A DNA stretch of 64,000 nt from Planctomycetota bacterium (GTDB lineage: Bacteria; Planctomycetota; UBA1135; GCA-002686595): positions 1 through 64,000 of the forward strand of contig JADJNY010000005.1 of the NCBI GenBank assembly GCA_016714045.1, given 5' to 3'. This document shows, in pieces, positions 17,128 through 24,629 of this stretch (positions within the stretch are counted from its first letter, which is position 1; every line of letters starts with the position of its first letter). The notes beneath the pieces were generated by a model. The model ran no database searches, had not been told where the DNA came from, and saw only the letters and a program-made list of their open reading frames with translations. Both the position numbers and the translations under genes were made by a program.

Positions 17128-18567
17128 GTGCGCATCCTCCTCGTTAGCCACGCCTACCCGCCGCATTCGACCGCGGGGACGGAAACCTACACGGCCGGGC
17201 TGGCCGAGAAGCTCACCGCGCGCGGGCACACGGTCGAGGTCTTCACGACCGTGAAGGACATCGGTCGGCCGCAGTTCGCGCTCGAGCGCCGAACGCACCG
17301 CGGCGTGCCCGTGCACGAGCTCGTCAACAACCTCCATTACGCGACGTTTCGCGCGACGTGGGACGACCCGGACGCGGAGCTGCCGTTCCAGCGTGTGCTC
17401 GACGCGTTCCGGCCCGACGTGGTGCACGTGCAGCACCTCCTCTATTTGTCGTCGGGGATCCTCGCGCGCGCGCGCCGCGCCACGCCGGTCGCGTTCACCC
17501 TGCACGACTACTGGCTCCAGTGTCCGCGCTTCGGCCACCGTGTCCACGCGGACGGTGCTGTGTGCCACGTGATCGACACGGACCGATGCGGGACGTGCAT
17601 CGCGCGCTTCAAGTACGCGCAGAGCGGCCTCGAACGGCGCGTCGGCAACTTGATCGCGCGCGTGCACGGCGCGACGGGCGTCGATCTCGGCCCGCTCGCG
17701 CGCGGCGCGCGCGACGCCGCGGCCCGCGCGCGGCGGCGCGGCGGCCCCGGGAGAGACGGTAGTGCCGGGACCGAGCCGGACCCCGCGGTCGACCCCGAGC
17801 GCGCGGCGGGGCTCGCGGCGGAGGCGCGCCTGCGCCTCGACGAGCTGCGCGCGCGCGCGGTCGCGCACGTCGACCTGTTCCTCGCGACGAGCCGCTTCCT
17901 CTTGGACCGGATGGTGCGCGAGACGGGGCTCTCGGCCGACCGCATCGAGCACCTCCCGCTCGGCGTCGACCTCGCGGCGTTCGACGTCGCGGCGCGCGTG
18001 CCTCGCTCCGGGCCGTTGCGCGTCGCGTTCCTCGGCACGCGGACGCCGCTCAAGGGCGCGCACGTCCTGCTCGAGGCGTGGCTCGCGCTCCCCGAGCCGA
18101 CGCGGGCGCGCGCGCGGCTCGTGCTCGCGGGTCCGGACCACCACGAGCCCGAGTACCAGGCCCGCCTCGCGGTGCTCGCGCGCCGCGCGGGCGCCGAGCT
18201 CCTCGGGCGCCGGTCGCGCGTCGAGGTCGCACAGCTCCTCGCGGCGACCGACCTGATCGTCGTGCCGAGCCTGTGGTACGAGAACTCGCCGCTCGTGATC
18301 CTCGAGGCGCTCGCCGCGCGCGTCCCGCTGCTCGTCAGCGACCAGGGCGGGATGGCGGAGCTCGTCACACCCGGCGAGACGGGCTTCCACTTCCGCCAGG
18401 GCGACGTCGCCGACCTCGCGCGCGAGCTCGCGCGCGCGATCGACGAGCCCGAGCGCCTCGTGGGCCTCTTCGCTCGACCTGCGCGGCCGCTCGGCGTCGA
18501 CGAGCACGTCGCGCGCGTCGAGGCGCGCTACGCCGAGCTCATCGCGCGCCGGGAGCGACGCGCGTGA
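17128..18567 (+). CDS. GT4 family glycosyltransferase with Cys-rich insert
   Basis: 479-residue retaining glycosyltransferase with two Rossmann domains. GTG 17128 directly precedes the conserved RILLVSHAYPPHSTAGTE start. The N-terminal domain includes DVVHVQHLLYLSSG and a cysteine cluster after HDYWLQCPRFG with later C-residues in VCHVIDTDRCGTCIARF, a pattern that may bind a metal. The C-terminal domain has VAFLGTRTPLKGAHVLLEAW and the donor-binding VPSLWYENSPLVILEALAA. An Arg/Ala-rich linker around residues 180-230 is unusual. It overlaps the next gene by four bases (GTGA). Confidence 0.92.
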   Translation: MRILLVSHAYPPHSTAGTETYTAGLAEKLTARGHTVEVFTTVKDIGRPQFALERRTHRGVPVHELVNNLHYATFRATWDDPDAELPFQRVLDAFRPDVVHVQHLLYLSSGILARARRATPVAFTLHDYWLQCPRFGHRVHADGAVCHVIDTDRCGTCIARFKYAQSGLERRVGNLIARVHGATGVDLGPLARGARDAAARARRRGGPGRDGSAGTEPDPAVDPERAAGLAAEARLRLDELRARAVAHVDLFLATSRFLLDRMVRETGLSADRIEHLPLGVDLAAFDVAARVPRSGPLRVAFLGTRTPLKGAHVLLEAWLALPEPTRARARLVLAGPDHHEPEYQARLAVLARRAGAELLGRRSRVEVAQLLAATDLIVVPSLWYENSPLVILEALAARVPLLVSDQGGMAELVTPGETGFHFRQGDVADLARELARAIDEPERLVGLFARPARPLGVDEHVARVEARYAELIARRERRA

Positions 18568-19391
18568 AGGTCCTCCTCGCCGCGCGTTCGCTGGAGGACC
18601 GCGGCGCGCTCGCGCGCGCGCTCGCGCGGCGCGGCCACGACGTGCTCGTGCTCGCGGGCGTCGCCGCGCGCGCGGACGCGGCCGCGGCGGCGACGCGGAT
18701 CGTCGAGACGCGCGACGACGGCGTGCGGGGCCTCCGGCTCGAGCGCGCCGACCCGTGCCCCGACCACTGGCAGAAGAGCTCGGTGCCGGAGGTCCGTCGG
18801 CTCGTGCGCGAGCTCCTCGCCGCCGAGCGGCCGGAGTCGTCGCACGTCGCGCACTGGCGGCTCCTCTCGCGCGAGCTCGTCCACCTCGCCGCGCTCGCGC
18901 GCGTGCCCGCCGTGGTGACGCTCGCCGACGACTGGAGCGCGTGCCCGATCGCGACGCGCGCGTGCGCACGGACACGCGCGGCGTGCGACGCCGCCGTCGG
19001 CGTCCATCCGTGCGTCGCCTGCGCGGGGCGCGTCCCGCCCGCGACGCCGTGGGTGCCGCGCGAAGCGCAGCACCTGGCGCTCGCCGAGCGCCAGCGCGAC
19101 CTCGAGCGCGAGCTGGCACTCGCGCGCAGCGTGCTCGTGCCGACGCCCGAGCACGGCGAGCGCGTGCGGCGCTTCCTCGGCCCCTCCGCGTCGCGCCCCG
19201 CGTTCGAGCCCGTCCCGGACGACGACGTCGACGCGCACGAAGCCGTCTACGCGCGCGCTCGCACCGCCGGCGCGCCCGCGGTCGCGGCGCCCGCGGACGA
19301 CTGGTTCGGCGAGCGCATGCGCGCGTTCGCGGCCGAGCAGTGGGACCGCGCGTTGCGCGCGGCCGAGAGCGGATCCGATCGGGGTCCGTAG
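18564..19391 (+). CDS. GT4-like N-terminal domain protein lacking the catalytic half
   Basis: 275 residues, start GTG overlapping the upstream stop. It resembles the N-terminal Rossmann domain of the two flanking GT4 proteins: KVLLAARSLEDRGALARALA, HVAHWRLLSRELVHLAAL, PAVVTLADDWSACPIATR, then a cysteine cluster with CVACAGRVPPATPWVP. The C-terminal donor-binding domain with the E-x7-E motif is missing, so it is unlikely to be an active transferase on its own. It may be a remnant or a partner subunit of the GT encoded just before it. No frameshifted continuation was recognised in the 170 bases downstream. Confidence 0.7.
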   Translation: MKVLLAARSLEDRGALARALARRGHDVLVLAGVAARADAAAAATRIVETRDDGVRGLRLERADPCPDHWQKSSVPEVRRLVRELLAAERPESSHVAHWRLLSRELVHLAALARVPAVVTLADDWSACPIATRACARTRAACDAAVGVHPCVACAGRVPPATPWVPREAQHLALAERQRDLERELALARSVLVPTPEHGERVRRFLGPSASRPAFEPVPDDDVDAHEAVYARARTAGAPAVAAPADDWFGERMRAFAAEQWDRALRAAESGSDRGP

Positions 19392-19562
19392 GGGCACGCG
19401 CAGGCGGTCGCGTCGGCGCGGCATCCCGCGCGGCCGGGGGCGGAGCGCGCTGCGCACGCCGCGCCGGGGAGCTCCGCAGCGTGCCGGATTCGCGCGTTCC
19501 GGGGTGGGCGCCTACCCTGGGAGCCCAGCTCGCGCGTCGCGCGCCGGAGAGAGAGCGCTCCC

Positions 19563-20891
19563 TTGAAGATCCTCCAGGTCCTGAACGCGTTCCCGTCCGT
19601 GCAGCCCGGCGCTCCCGCGTGGGCGGCGCCCGGGATCGTCGAGCTCCACGCGCTCCACCTCGCGCACGCGTTCGCGAAGCGGAAGCACGCGTCGACGGCG
19701 CTCGTCGCGCGCAACGATCCGGCGCGGCCCGAGGGCGCGCTGAGCGAGGTCCAGCACGAGGGCGTGCGCGTGCTCGAGCGCGTCACGCACCAGGATTACC
19801 CCGACGCACGCGCGAGTTGGATCGATCCGCGCGCGGACCACGACTTCGCCGGCGTGCTCGAGCGCGAGGACCCGGACGTCGTCCACTTCCACCACCTCGC
19901 GGGGTGGGGACCGCGTTGCATCGCGATCGCGCGCGAACACGGCGCCTGCGTCGTCGCGACGTTGCACGACGTCCACGCGCTCTGCGACCGCGGCACGCTG
20001 CTCCGCGCGGACGGCGAAGCGTGCGCGAAGCTCGGCGCCGACTGCGCGGAGTGCCTCGGGCACCTCCCGCTGGTCCCACCCGCTGACGGTGGGGAGCGCG
20101 TCGAGCGCTTGCGCGCCAAGCAGGCGGAGCGCCGCGAACACTTCCGGCGCGCGCTCGCCCAGGTGAACGTCGTCGTCGTGCCGTCCCGCTTCCTCGCGCG
20201 CACGTTCGCGCAGGCCGGGTTCCTGGACGGCGTGCTCGTCGAGATCCTGAGCGCGGGCACGCACGGCGTCCTGCACAAGCCGCGCGTGCGCAAGGGCGGT
20301 CGACTGCGCCTCGGCGTGCTCGGCGACCTGGGGCCCGCGTCGGGCGCGAGCGTGCTCGCGGGTGCCTTGCGCTTGCTCGCACGCGCGCCGGTCGAGCTCC
20401 ACGTGCACGGAGCGGCCGCGCCGCCCCCCGCGCTCGCGGACGCGTTCGCTGGGCTGCCCGTCGTCTTCCACGGCCGCTTCGACCCGCGCGCGACGGACGC
20501 CGCGTGCGCGGGCTTCGACGTGCTCGTCGTGCCGAGCACCGGCTTCGAGAACCGCCTCGGCGCGATCCAGGACGCGTTCCGCTGCGGGCTCCCCGTCGTC
20601 GCGTCCGATCACGCGGGGCATTCGGAGCTCGTGCAGGACGGCATCCACGGCCTCTTGTTCCCGCGCGGCGATGCGGCGGGGCTCGCGCGCTCGATCCAGG
20701 GCTTGCTCGGGGATCCGGGGCTCTACAACCGCCTCGCGCGCGACCGGCCGCCGCTCGCGTCCGTCGACGCGATCGCGGCGCGCATCGAAGGCGCGTACAC
20801 GCGCTTCGCGCGCGCCGCGCGGCCCGCGCACTCGACGCCCACGACGCCCACGACTCAACGGGGCGCGGCGCCCCACGACACCTTGCCGTAG
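19563..20891 (+). CDS. GT4 family glycosyltransferase
   Basis: 442-residue glycosyltransferase starting with TTG at 19563 (KILQVLNAFPSVQPGAP). The N-terminal domain has DVVHFHHLAGWGPRCIAIA and the Cys-rich stretch CDRGTLL...CAKLGADCAECLGH. The C-terminal domain has RLGVLGDLGPASGASVLAGAL, DVLVVPSTGFENRLGAIQDA and LPVVASDHAGHSELVQDG, typical of family 4. It is the third GT4-type protein in a row, and the shared cysteine insert suggests they arose by duplication. A tail rich in Thr and Pro (residues 420-442) is not conserved. A weak TACCCT element at 19513-19518 may be its -10. Confidence 0.9.
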   Translation: MKILQVLNAFPSVQPGAPAWAAPGIVELHALHLAHAFAKRKHASTALVARNDPARPEGALSEVQHEGVRVLERVTHQDYPDARASWIDPRADHDFAGVLEREDPDVVHFHHLAGWGPRCIAIAREHGACVVATLHDVHALCDRGTLLRADGEACAKLGADCAECLGHLPLVPPADGGERVERLRAKQAERREHFRRALAQVNVVVVPSRFLARTFAQAGFLDGVLVEILSAGTHGVLHKPRVRKGGRLRLGVLGDLGPASGASVLAGALRLLARAPVELHVHGAAAPPPALADAFAGLPVVFHGRFDPRATDAACAGFDVLVVPSTGFENRLGAIQDAFRCGLPVVASDHAGHSELVQDGIHGLLFPRGDAAGLARSIQGLLGDPGLYNRLARDRPPLASVDAIAARIEGAYTRFARAARPAHSTPTTPTTQRGAAPHDTLP

Positions 20892-20911
20892 CGCGCGCCG
20901 ACGCGCATCCT
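20883..20911 (+). promoter_or_regulatory. candidate promoter of the HEAT-repeat lipoprotein
   Basis: TTGCCG (20883-20888), 17-base spacer, CATCCT (20906-20911), ten bases before the ATG. The -35 overlaps the end of the preceding GT gene. Confidence 0.33.
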
Positions 20912-20921
20912 GGCGCTCCGC

Positions 20922-21869
20922 ATGTCGCCCGCTCCTCGTCCGTGCCGCGCGTGGTCCGCGGGGCTGGCGCTCGCCGCGCTCGCGCTCGGTGCGTGCACGT
21001 CGTCGCGCTCGAGCGACGGCGGCGCGCGTGCCGGCGTCGTGCGCACGGAGGAGCTGCCCGCGCGCGAACGCGCCGTGTGGGAGGCCTGGCAGAAGGGCGG
21101 CGGACGTTGGGAGCTCGTGCGCGAGGACGTGCGCCGCGATCCGGAGCTCACGCAGTTCCTCGTCGACAACCTCGTGCGCACGCTGGTCAAGAGCTACGAC
21201 CTCTCGCACCTCGCGAGCGTCGGCCAGGCGCACGGCCCGTTCGAGCGCGCGGCGGACGAGCTCGTGCAGTTCGGGACGGCGGCGACGCCCGTGCTCGTCG
21301 AGCTGCTCGCGGTGCGCGACGGCATCGTCGCGTTCCTCGCCGGCGACGTGCTCGCGCGCATCGGCGCGCCCGCCGTCGTGCCGTGTCGCGCGCTGCTCGA
21401 CGACACCGAGCCCGAGACGCGCCGACGCGCGGCCGAGCTCCTGGGGCGGCTCCCGCACGCCGGGAAGGACGAGGTCGCGGTCCAGGAGACGCTCGCGGCG
21501 CGCGTGCGCACCGACCCCGAGTGGATCGTCCGCGCCGAGGCCGCGCGCGCGCTCGGGAACCGCGGCGCGCGCCACGACCACAAGGGCTTCGCGCTCGGCG
21601 TCCTGGGGCGCGCGCTCGGCGATCCCGACGCCGCCGTGCTCCAGAGCGCCTGCGCGGGCCTCGTCGCGCTCGGCGAACGCCGGGCGGTGCCGGCGCTCGC
21701 CCGCGCGCTGCGGCCGGCGTCGCAGCGCGGCGATCTGAAGGGGCTCGAGGCCGTCCAGGCGGCGTTGCGGGCGCTGACGGGCGTCCAGCGCTCCCAGACC
21801 CCCGAGGAGTGGCTCGCGTGGTACGACGCGCACCCGCCGCCGCCCGTGAAAGCGCTGGAAGGCGGTTGA
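20922..21869 (+). CDS. HEAT-repeat lipoprotein
   Basis: 315 residues. The N-terminus ends in LALAALALGAC with Cys25 as lipidation site. Residues 100-270 contain HEAT/PBS-lyase-like helical repeats: ATPVLVELLAVRDGIVAFLA, AVVPCRALLDDTEPETRRRA, WIVRAEAARALGNRGA and ALGDPDAAVLQSACAGLVAL. Such repeats form protein-binding solenoids. The end (QTPEEWLAWYDAHP) is also common in planctomycete HEAT proteins. Partner unknown. It may share function with the downstream gene, but that has its own promoter candidate. Confidence 0.85.
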   Translation: MSPAPRPCRAWSAGLALAALALGACTSSRSSDGGARAGVVRTEELPARERAVWEAWQKGGGRWELVREDVRRDPELTQFLVDNLVRTLVKSYDLSHLASVGQAHGPFERAADELVQFGTAATPVLVELLAVRDGIVAFLAGDVLARIGAPAVVPCRALLDDTEPETRRRAAELLGRLPHAGKDEVAVQETLAARVRTDPEWIVRAEAARALGNRGARHDHKGFALGVLGRALGDPDAAVLQSACAGLVALGERRAVPALARALRPASQRGDLKGLEAVQAALRALTGVQRSQTPEEWLAWYDAHPPPPVKALEGG

Positions 21870-21896
21870 CCGCCGAGCCCTCCTTCCGCGTACACT
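21866..21896 (+). promoter_or_regulatory. candidate promoter of the 21907 gene
   Basis: TTGACC (21866-21871) and TACACT (21891-21896), 19-base spacer. The -10 ends ten bases before the ATG, so transcription would start near the start codon (leaderless or nearly so). Confidence 0.35.
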
Positions 21897-21906
21897 CGCG
21901 CCCCGC

Positions 21907-22509
21907 ATGAGCATCGAGTGGAAGTTCCGCCGCCGCGACGGGCGTTGCGGCGGGTGCGAGGCCGAATTCCCCGAGAGCGCGCGGCACGCCTCCGTGCTGG
22001 CCGTGGTGGGGGACGAAGTCCGGCGCGAGGACCTGTGCGTCTCCTGCTGGGAGCGCCGGGCGCACGACACGGACCTCTTCTACTGGTTCACGCGGCGCTC
22101 CAAGGCGAAGTCGGGGCTCGTGCTCGACCTCGTGACGCTCGAGCAGCTCTTCCTGCAGCTCGAGGGCCGCGGCGAGCGCGCCGTGCGGGAGCTGCGCTAC
22201 CTCGTCGCGCTGCTCCTGATGCGCAAGCGCCGGATCAAGCTCGACCGCGTCACGCGCGGGCCGGACGGCGAGGCGATGATCGTGCGCCGCCCGCGCCGCA
22301 AGGAGGCGTTCACGGTCTTCGTGTTCGACTTCACGGCGGAGCGCATGAACGAGCTGCGGCAGAAGCTCGTCGGGCTGTTCGACGGCGCGGAGCCCTCGGC
22401 GTGGCTCCAGCCCCAGGCCGGTGAGGCCCCCCTGGCCGAGGCCGAGGCGGGCACGCCCGGCGCGGTCGAGGCCGGCCCGGCCGCCGATCTCGCCACGAAC
22501 GTGGCTTGA
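21907..22509 (+). CDS. hypothetical protein with paired Cys motifs (zinc-ribbon-like)
   Basis: 200 residues, soluble. CGGC at residues 14-17 and CVSCW about 30 residues later form a likely zinc ribbon. The middle is helical and basic (LLLMRKRRIKLDRV), followed by the block MIVRRPRRKEAFTVFVFDF. The C-terminal 40 residues are low-complexity Ala/Glu/Pro. I do not recognise the family. It lies immediately before the cell-wall cluster, separated by a terminator, so any link to division is only positional. Confidence 0.75.
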   Translation: MSIEWKFRRRDGRCGGCEAEFPESARHASVLAVVGDEVRREDLCVSCWERRAHDTDLFYWFTRRSKAKSGLVLDLVTLEQLFLQLEGRGERAVRELRYLVALLLMRKRRIKLDRVTRGPDGEAMIVRRPRRKEAFTVFVFDFTAERMNELRQKLVGLFDGAEPSAWLQPQAGEAPLAEAEAGTPGAVEAGPAADLATNVA

Positions 22510-22687
22510 ACTTCGCCCCTTGGGCCGCCCGCGCGGCCCCGTGCCGCGCGCGCGCGCTCCCGCCCCGGCTCACAGCGGGCGTGAGGCGATCCAAGCCCCG
22601 TTTCGACAAGCGGTAACGCGAGTCGAGCGGGTCGGACTGCGCAGCGAGTCGCGCGGGGGCGCGCCGCACCTCGATCGCCCGCGCACG

Positions 22688-22715
22688 ACGCGCGCAGGGC
22701 GGGCCGCGCGTTTTT
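22688..22715 (+). terminator. rho-independent terminator
   Basis: Seven-base-pair stem ACGCGCG/CGCGCGT with a ten-base loop, followed by a run of T (22711-22715). It separates the 21907 gene from the cell-wall cluster. Confidence 0.6.
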
Positions 22716-22789
22716 GAGCGCTTTTCTCGAACTTGGAGGTTTTTTTCTCCGCCCGTTCCCGGGTGTGGAGAACTCACCGAGGCGCGCGC

Positions 22790-22820
22790 TCGACCCCCAA
22801 CCGCTGGGGGGGGCTAGGGT
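22790..22820 (+). promoter_or_regulatory. candidate promoter of the mraZ-murB cluster
   Basis: TCGACC (22790-22795), 19-base spacer, TAGGGT (22815-22820). This gives a leader of about 200 bases holding the palindrome and the TGG array. The spacer contains a long G run; the assignment is tentative. Confidence 0.28.
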
Positions 22821-22848
22821 GTGGCTCTACCAGCCCTGCGGTGCGTAC

Positions 22849-22866
22849 CCCCCTGGGCCCAGGGGG
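22849..22866. promoter_or_regulatory. 18-base perfect palindrome in the mraZ leader
   Basis: CCCCC-TGGGCCCA-GGGGG, fully self-complementary. It could be an operator, or form an RNA hairpin without a T tract. Confidence 0.5.
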
Positions 22867-22921
22867 CCTCGGAGGGCCGTCGCTGCTTCTAGGGAACGCG
22901 GGCGCGCGCGGACCCCTTGCG

Positions 22922-22978
22922 TGGCATGGAGTGGCACTGGATGCTGGGCTTCATGCAGTTGGGTGGGGCAAAGTGGCA
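22922..22978 (+). promoter_or_regulatory. TGG-pentamer array, possible MraZ operator
   Basis: TGGCA, TGGAG, TGGCA, TGGAT, TGGGC, TGGGT, TGGGG and TGGCA begin at 22922, 22927, 22932, 22938, 22945, 22960, 22964 and 22974. MraZ is known to bind repeated TGGGN boxes upstream of its own gene. The spacing here is irregular, so this is a candidate only. Confidence 0.35.
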
Positions 22979-23026
22979 CGTCGCGCGGTCCTCCGCGGCG
23001 CAGAAGCACGCCGGAGGTCGGCGCTG

Positions 23027-23503
23027 ATGTTCTGCGGGACGTCCCAGCACGTCGTCGACTCGAAGAACCGAGTCTTCGTCCCCAAGCGCATCCAGGACTT
23101 CCTGACGCGGACCGCCACGGGCGGGACCCAGGGCGTCCTGACCCTCGGCCAGGACGGCTGCCTGTACCTGTTCCCGGTCGCTGGCTTCCAAGCCGCCGCG
23201 GCCGAGCTCTCCACGCGCACCTTCACGGACGAGCAGGCGCGCGCCGCGAAGCGCACGTTCTTCGGCCTCTCGACGCCCGTCGAGCTCGACAGCTCCGGGC
23301 GCATCCTGATCCCGGAGGAGCTGCGCGAGCGCATCGGACTCGAGAAGGACATCGTCATCGTCGGGGTCGAGGACCGGGCCGAGCTCTGGCCGGCCCTGGC
23401 GTGGAAGAACTACCAGCGCGAGCACGGCAGCGTGCTCGAGACCTGGAACCGTGCCGGGGCGTCCGCGCCCTCGGCGAACCCGTCCCCTGGATCCGGCGCC
23501 TAG
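23027..23503 (+). CDS. mraZ: transcriptional regulator / division cluster protein MraZ
   Basis: 158 residues with the two AbrB-like swapped-hairpin repeats of MraZ: HVVDSKNRVFVPKRIQDFL and VELDSSGRILIPEELRERI. MraZ is the first gene of most division and cell-wall clusters and represses or tunes that operon by binding repeats upstream. ATG 23027 has GGAGG nine bases upstream (23013-23017). The C-terminal 20 residues (GASAPSANPSPGSGA) are an unconserved tail. A possible binding array lies just upstream. Confidence 0.95.
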   Translation: MFCGTSQHVVDSKNRVFVPKRIQDFLTRTATGGTQGVLTLGQDGCLYLFPVAGFQAAAAELSTRTFTDEQARAAKRTFFGLSTPVELDSSGRILIPEELRERIGLEKDIVIVGVEDRAELWPALAWKNYQREHGSVLETWNRAGASAPSANPSPGSGA

Positions 23504-23553
23504 CCACGGCACACACGGGAGGAGCGGGGGAGATGGTCTGGACGGAGGGGAGC

Positions 23554-24339
23554 ATGTCGACGGGAGCGCGATCCAGCAAGGGCGGGGGCGGCGAAGCGCC
23601 GCGTCACGTCCCGGTCTTGGCGCGCGAGGTCGTCGAGCTCTTCCGCGGCCTCCCGCCCGAGCTCGCGTCGGGCTGGATCGTCGACGGCACGCTCGGCCTC
23701 GGCGGTCACACGGCGCTCCTGCTCGAGGCGCTGCCCGCCGTGCGCGTCCTCGGCTTCGACCAGGATGACCAGGCGCTCGAGATCGCTCGCGCGCGCCTTG
23801 CGCCGTTCGCGCCGCGCGTGCAACTCGAGCGCGCGCGCATGTCCGAGCTCGCCGAGCGCGTGCCTGCCGCGAACGTGGAGCCGATCGCGGGCTTCCTGTT
23901 CGACGTCGGCGTGTCGTCGCTCCAGCTCGACGCCGGCGAGCGCGGCTTCTCGTTCCAGTCGGACGGCCCGCTCGACATGCGGATGGACCGCACGCGCGAG
24001 CGGTCGGCGGCCGAGATCGTGAACACGTGGGATGAGGCCGACCTCGCCGACCTCTTCTACTACGAAGGCGAGGAGACCCGATCGCGCGTCGTCGCACGGC
24101 GGCTCGTCGTCATCTCCTTCCACTCGTTGGAAGACGCCCAGGTCAAGACGCGCCTCCTCGAAGGTGCGGCGCGCGGCCTCTGGAACGTCCTGACGAAGAA
24201 GCCGGTCGTGCCCGAGCGCGACGAAGTGCGGTCGAACCCGCGCTCGCGCTCGGCGCGCCTTCGCGCGGCCGAACGCACGGCCGTTCCGTTCGACTCCGTG
24301 CCCGCGCCGCGTCGTGCGTCGCAAGGGGGCCGTCCATGA
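23554..24339 (+). CDS. rsmH: 16S rRNA (cytosine-1402-N4) methyltransferase RsmH, internally shortened
   Basis: Methylates C1402 in the ribosomal P site. ATG 23554 is preferred (GGAGGGG just upstream) over ATG 23533. The conserved start HVPVLAREVVELF, SAM motif DGTLGLGGHT, FDQDDQALEIA, DVGVSSLQLD and GERGFSFQSDGPLDMRMD are present, as is the end VVISFHSLED. The protein is only 261 residues against about 310. After GEETRSRVVARR it jumps straight to LVVISFHSLED, so about 70 residues (ATRTFQALRI block and neighbours) are absent, in frame. This is probably an assembly deletion. The stop overlaps the next start. Confidence 0.9.
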   Translation: MSTGARSSKGGGGEAPRHVPVLAREVVELFRGLPPELASGWIVDGTLGLGGHTALLLEALPAVRVLGFDQDDQALEIARARLAPFAPRVQLERARMSELAERVPAANVEPIAGFLFDVGVSSLQLDAGERGFSFQSDGPLDMRMDRTRERSAAEIVNTWDEADLADLFYYEGEETRSRVVARRLVVISFHSLEDAQVKTRLLEGAARGLWNVLTKKPVVPERDEVRSNPRSRSARLRAAERTAVPFDSVPAPRRASQGGRP

Positions 24340-24629
24340 CTCGCGCGCTCTTGTGCTGCGGCCTCTCGGGGCTGTCCCTGGTTCTCGCGCTCTCGACGGC
24401 GCTGATCCAGAACGAGAACCGCGCCAAGGGCATCGAGCTGAACGCGCTCAAGGAAGAGTGCAGCATGCTCGAGGCGATCAACGGGGATCGGCTGGAGAAG
24501 CTGCTCGAGAAGGACTGGGCGCCGCTGCCGTTCACGCCGCGCGAGCCGAAGGCGCCCGCGCACGCGGCCCCGAAGACGGACGGGCCGGGGACGACGCCCG
24601 CGAAGACGCCGGGGAGGGCCGACGCGTGA
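24336..24629 (+). CDS. small single-span membrane protein at the ftsL position
   Basis: 97 residues, coupled by ATGA to rsmH and GTGA to the penicillin-binding protein gene. One N-terminal membrane span (LLCCGLSGLSLVLALSTALI) is followed by a short helix rich in Glu and Lys (NRAKGIELNALKEECSMLEA) that could be a coiled coil, then a Pro/Ala-rich tail. Topology, size and position match FtsL, which links FtsQ/B to FtsI/W, but sequence similarity in that family is too weak for a firm call. Confidence 0.65.
   Translation: MTRALLCCGLSGLSLVLALSTALIQNENRAKGIELNALKEECSMLEAINGDRLEKLLEKDWAPLPFTPREPKAPAHAAPKTDGPGTTPAKTPGRADA

Larger units (their letters stand above)
22510..23026. other. 517-base non-coding region upstream of mraZ
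   Basis: No convincing gene. It contains a terminator for the upstream gene (22688-22715), a second T run near 22740, a weak promoter (22790-22820), an 18-base perfect palindrome (22849-22866) and a row of TGG pentamers (22922-22978) just before mraZ. An open frame from 22733 continuous with mraZ looks like non-coding sequence. Confidence 0.6.

Noticed and set aside
22733..23026. N-terminal extension of MraZ
   Set aside because: It is continuous in frame, but the canonical MraZ start at 23027 has a strong ribosome-binding site and the extension is unconserved.
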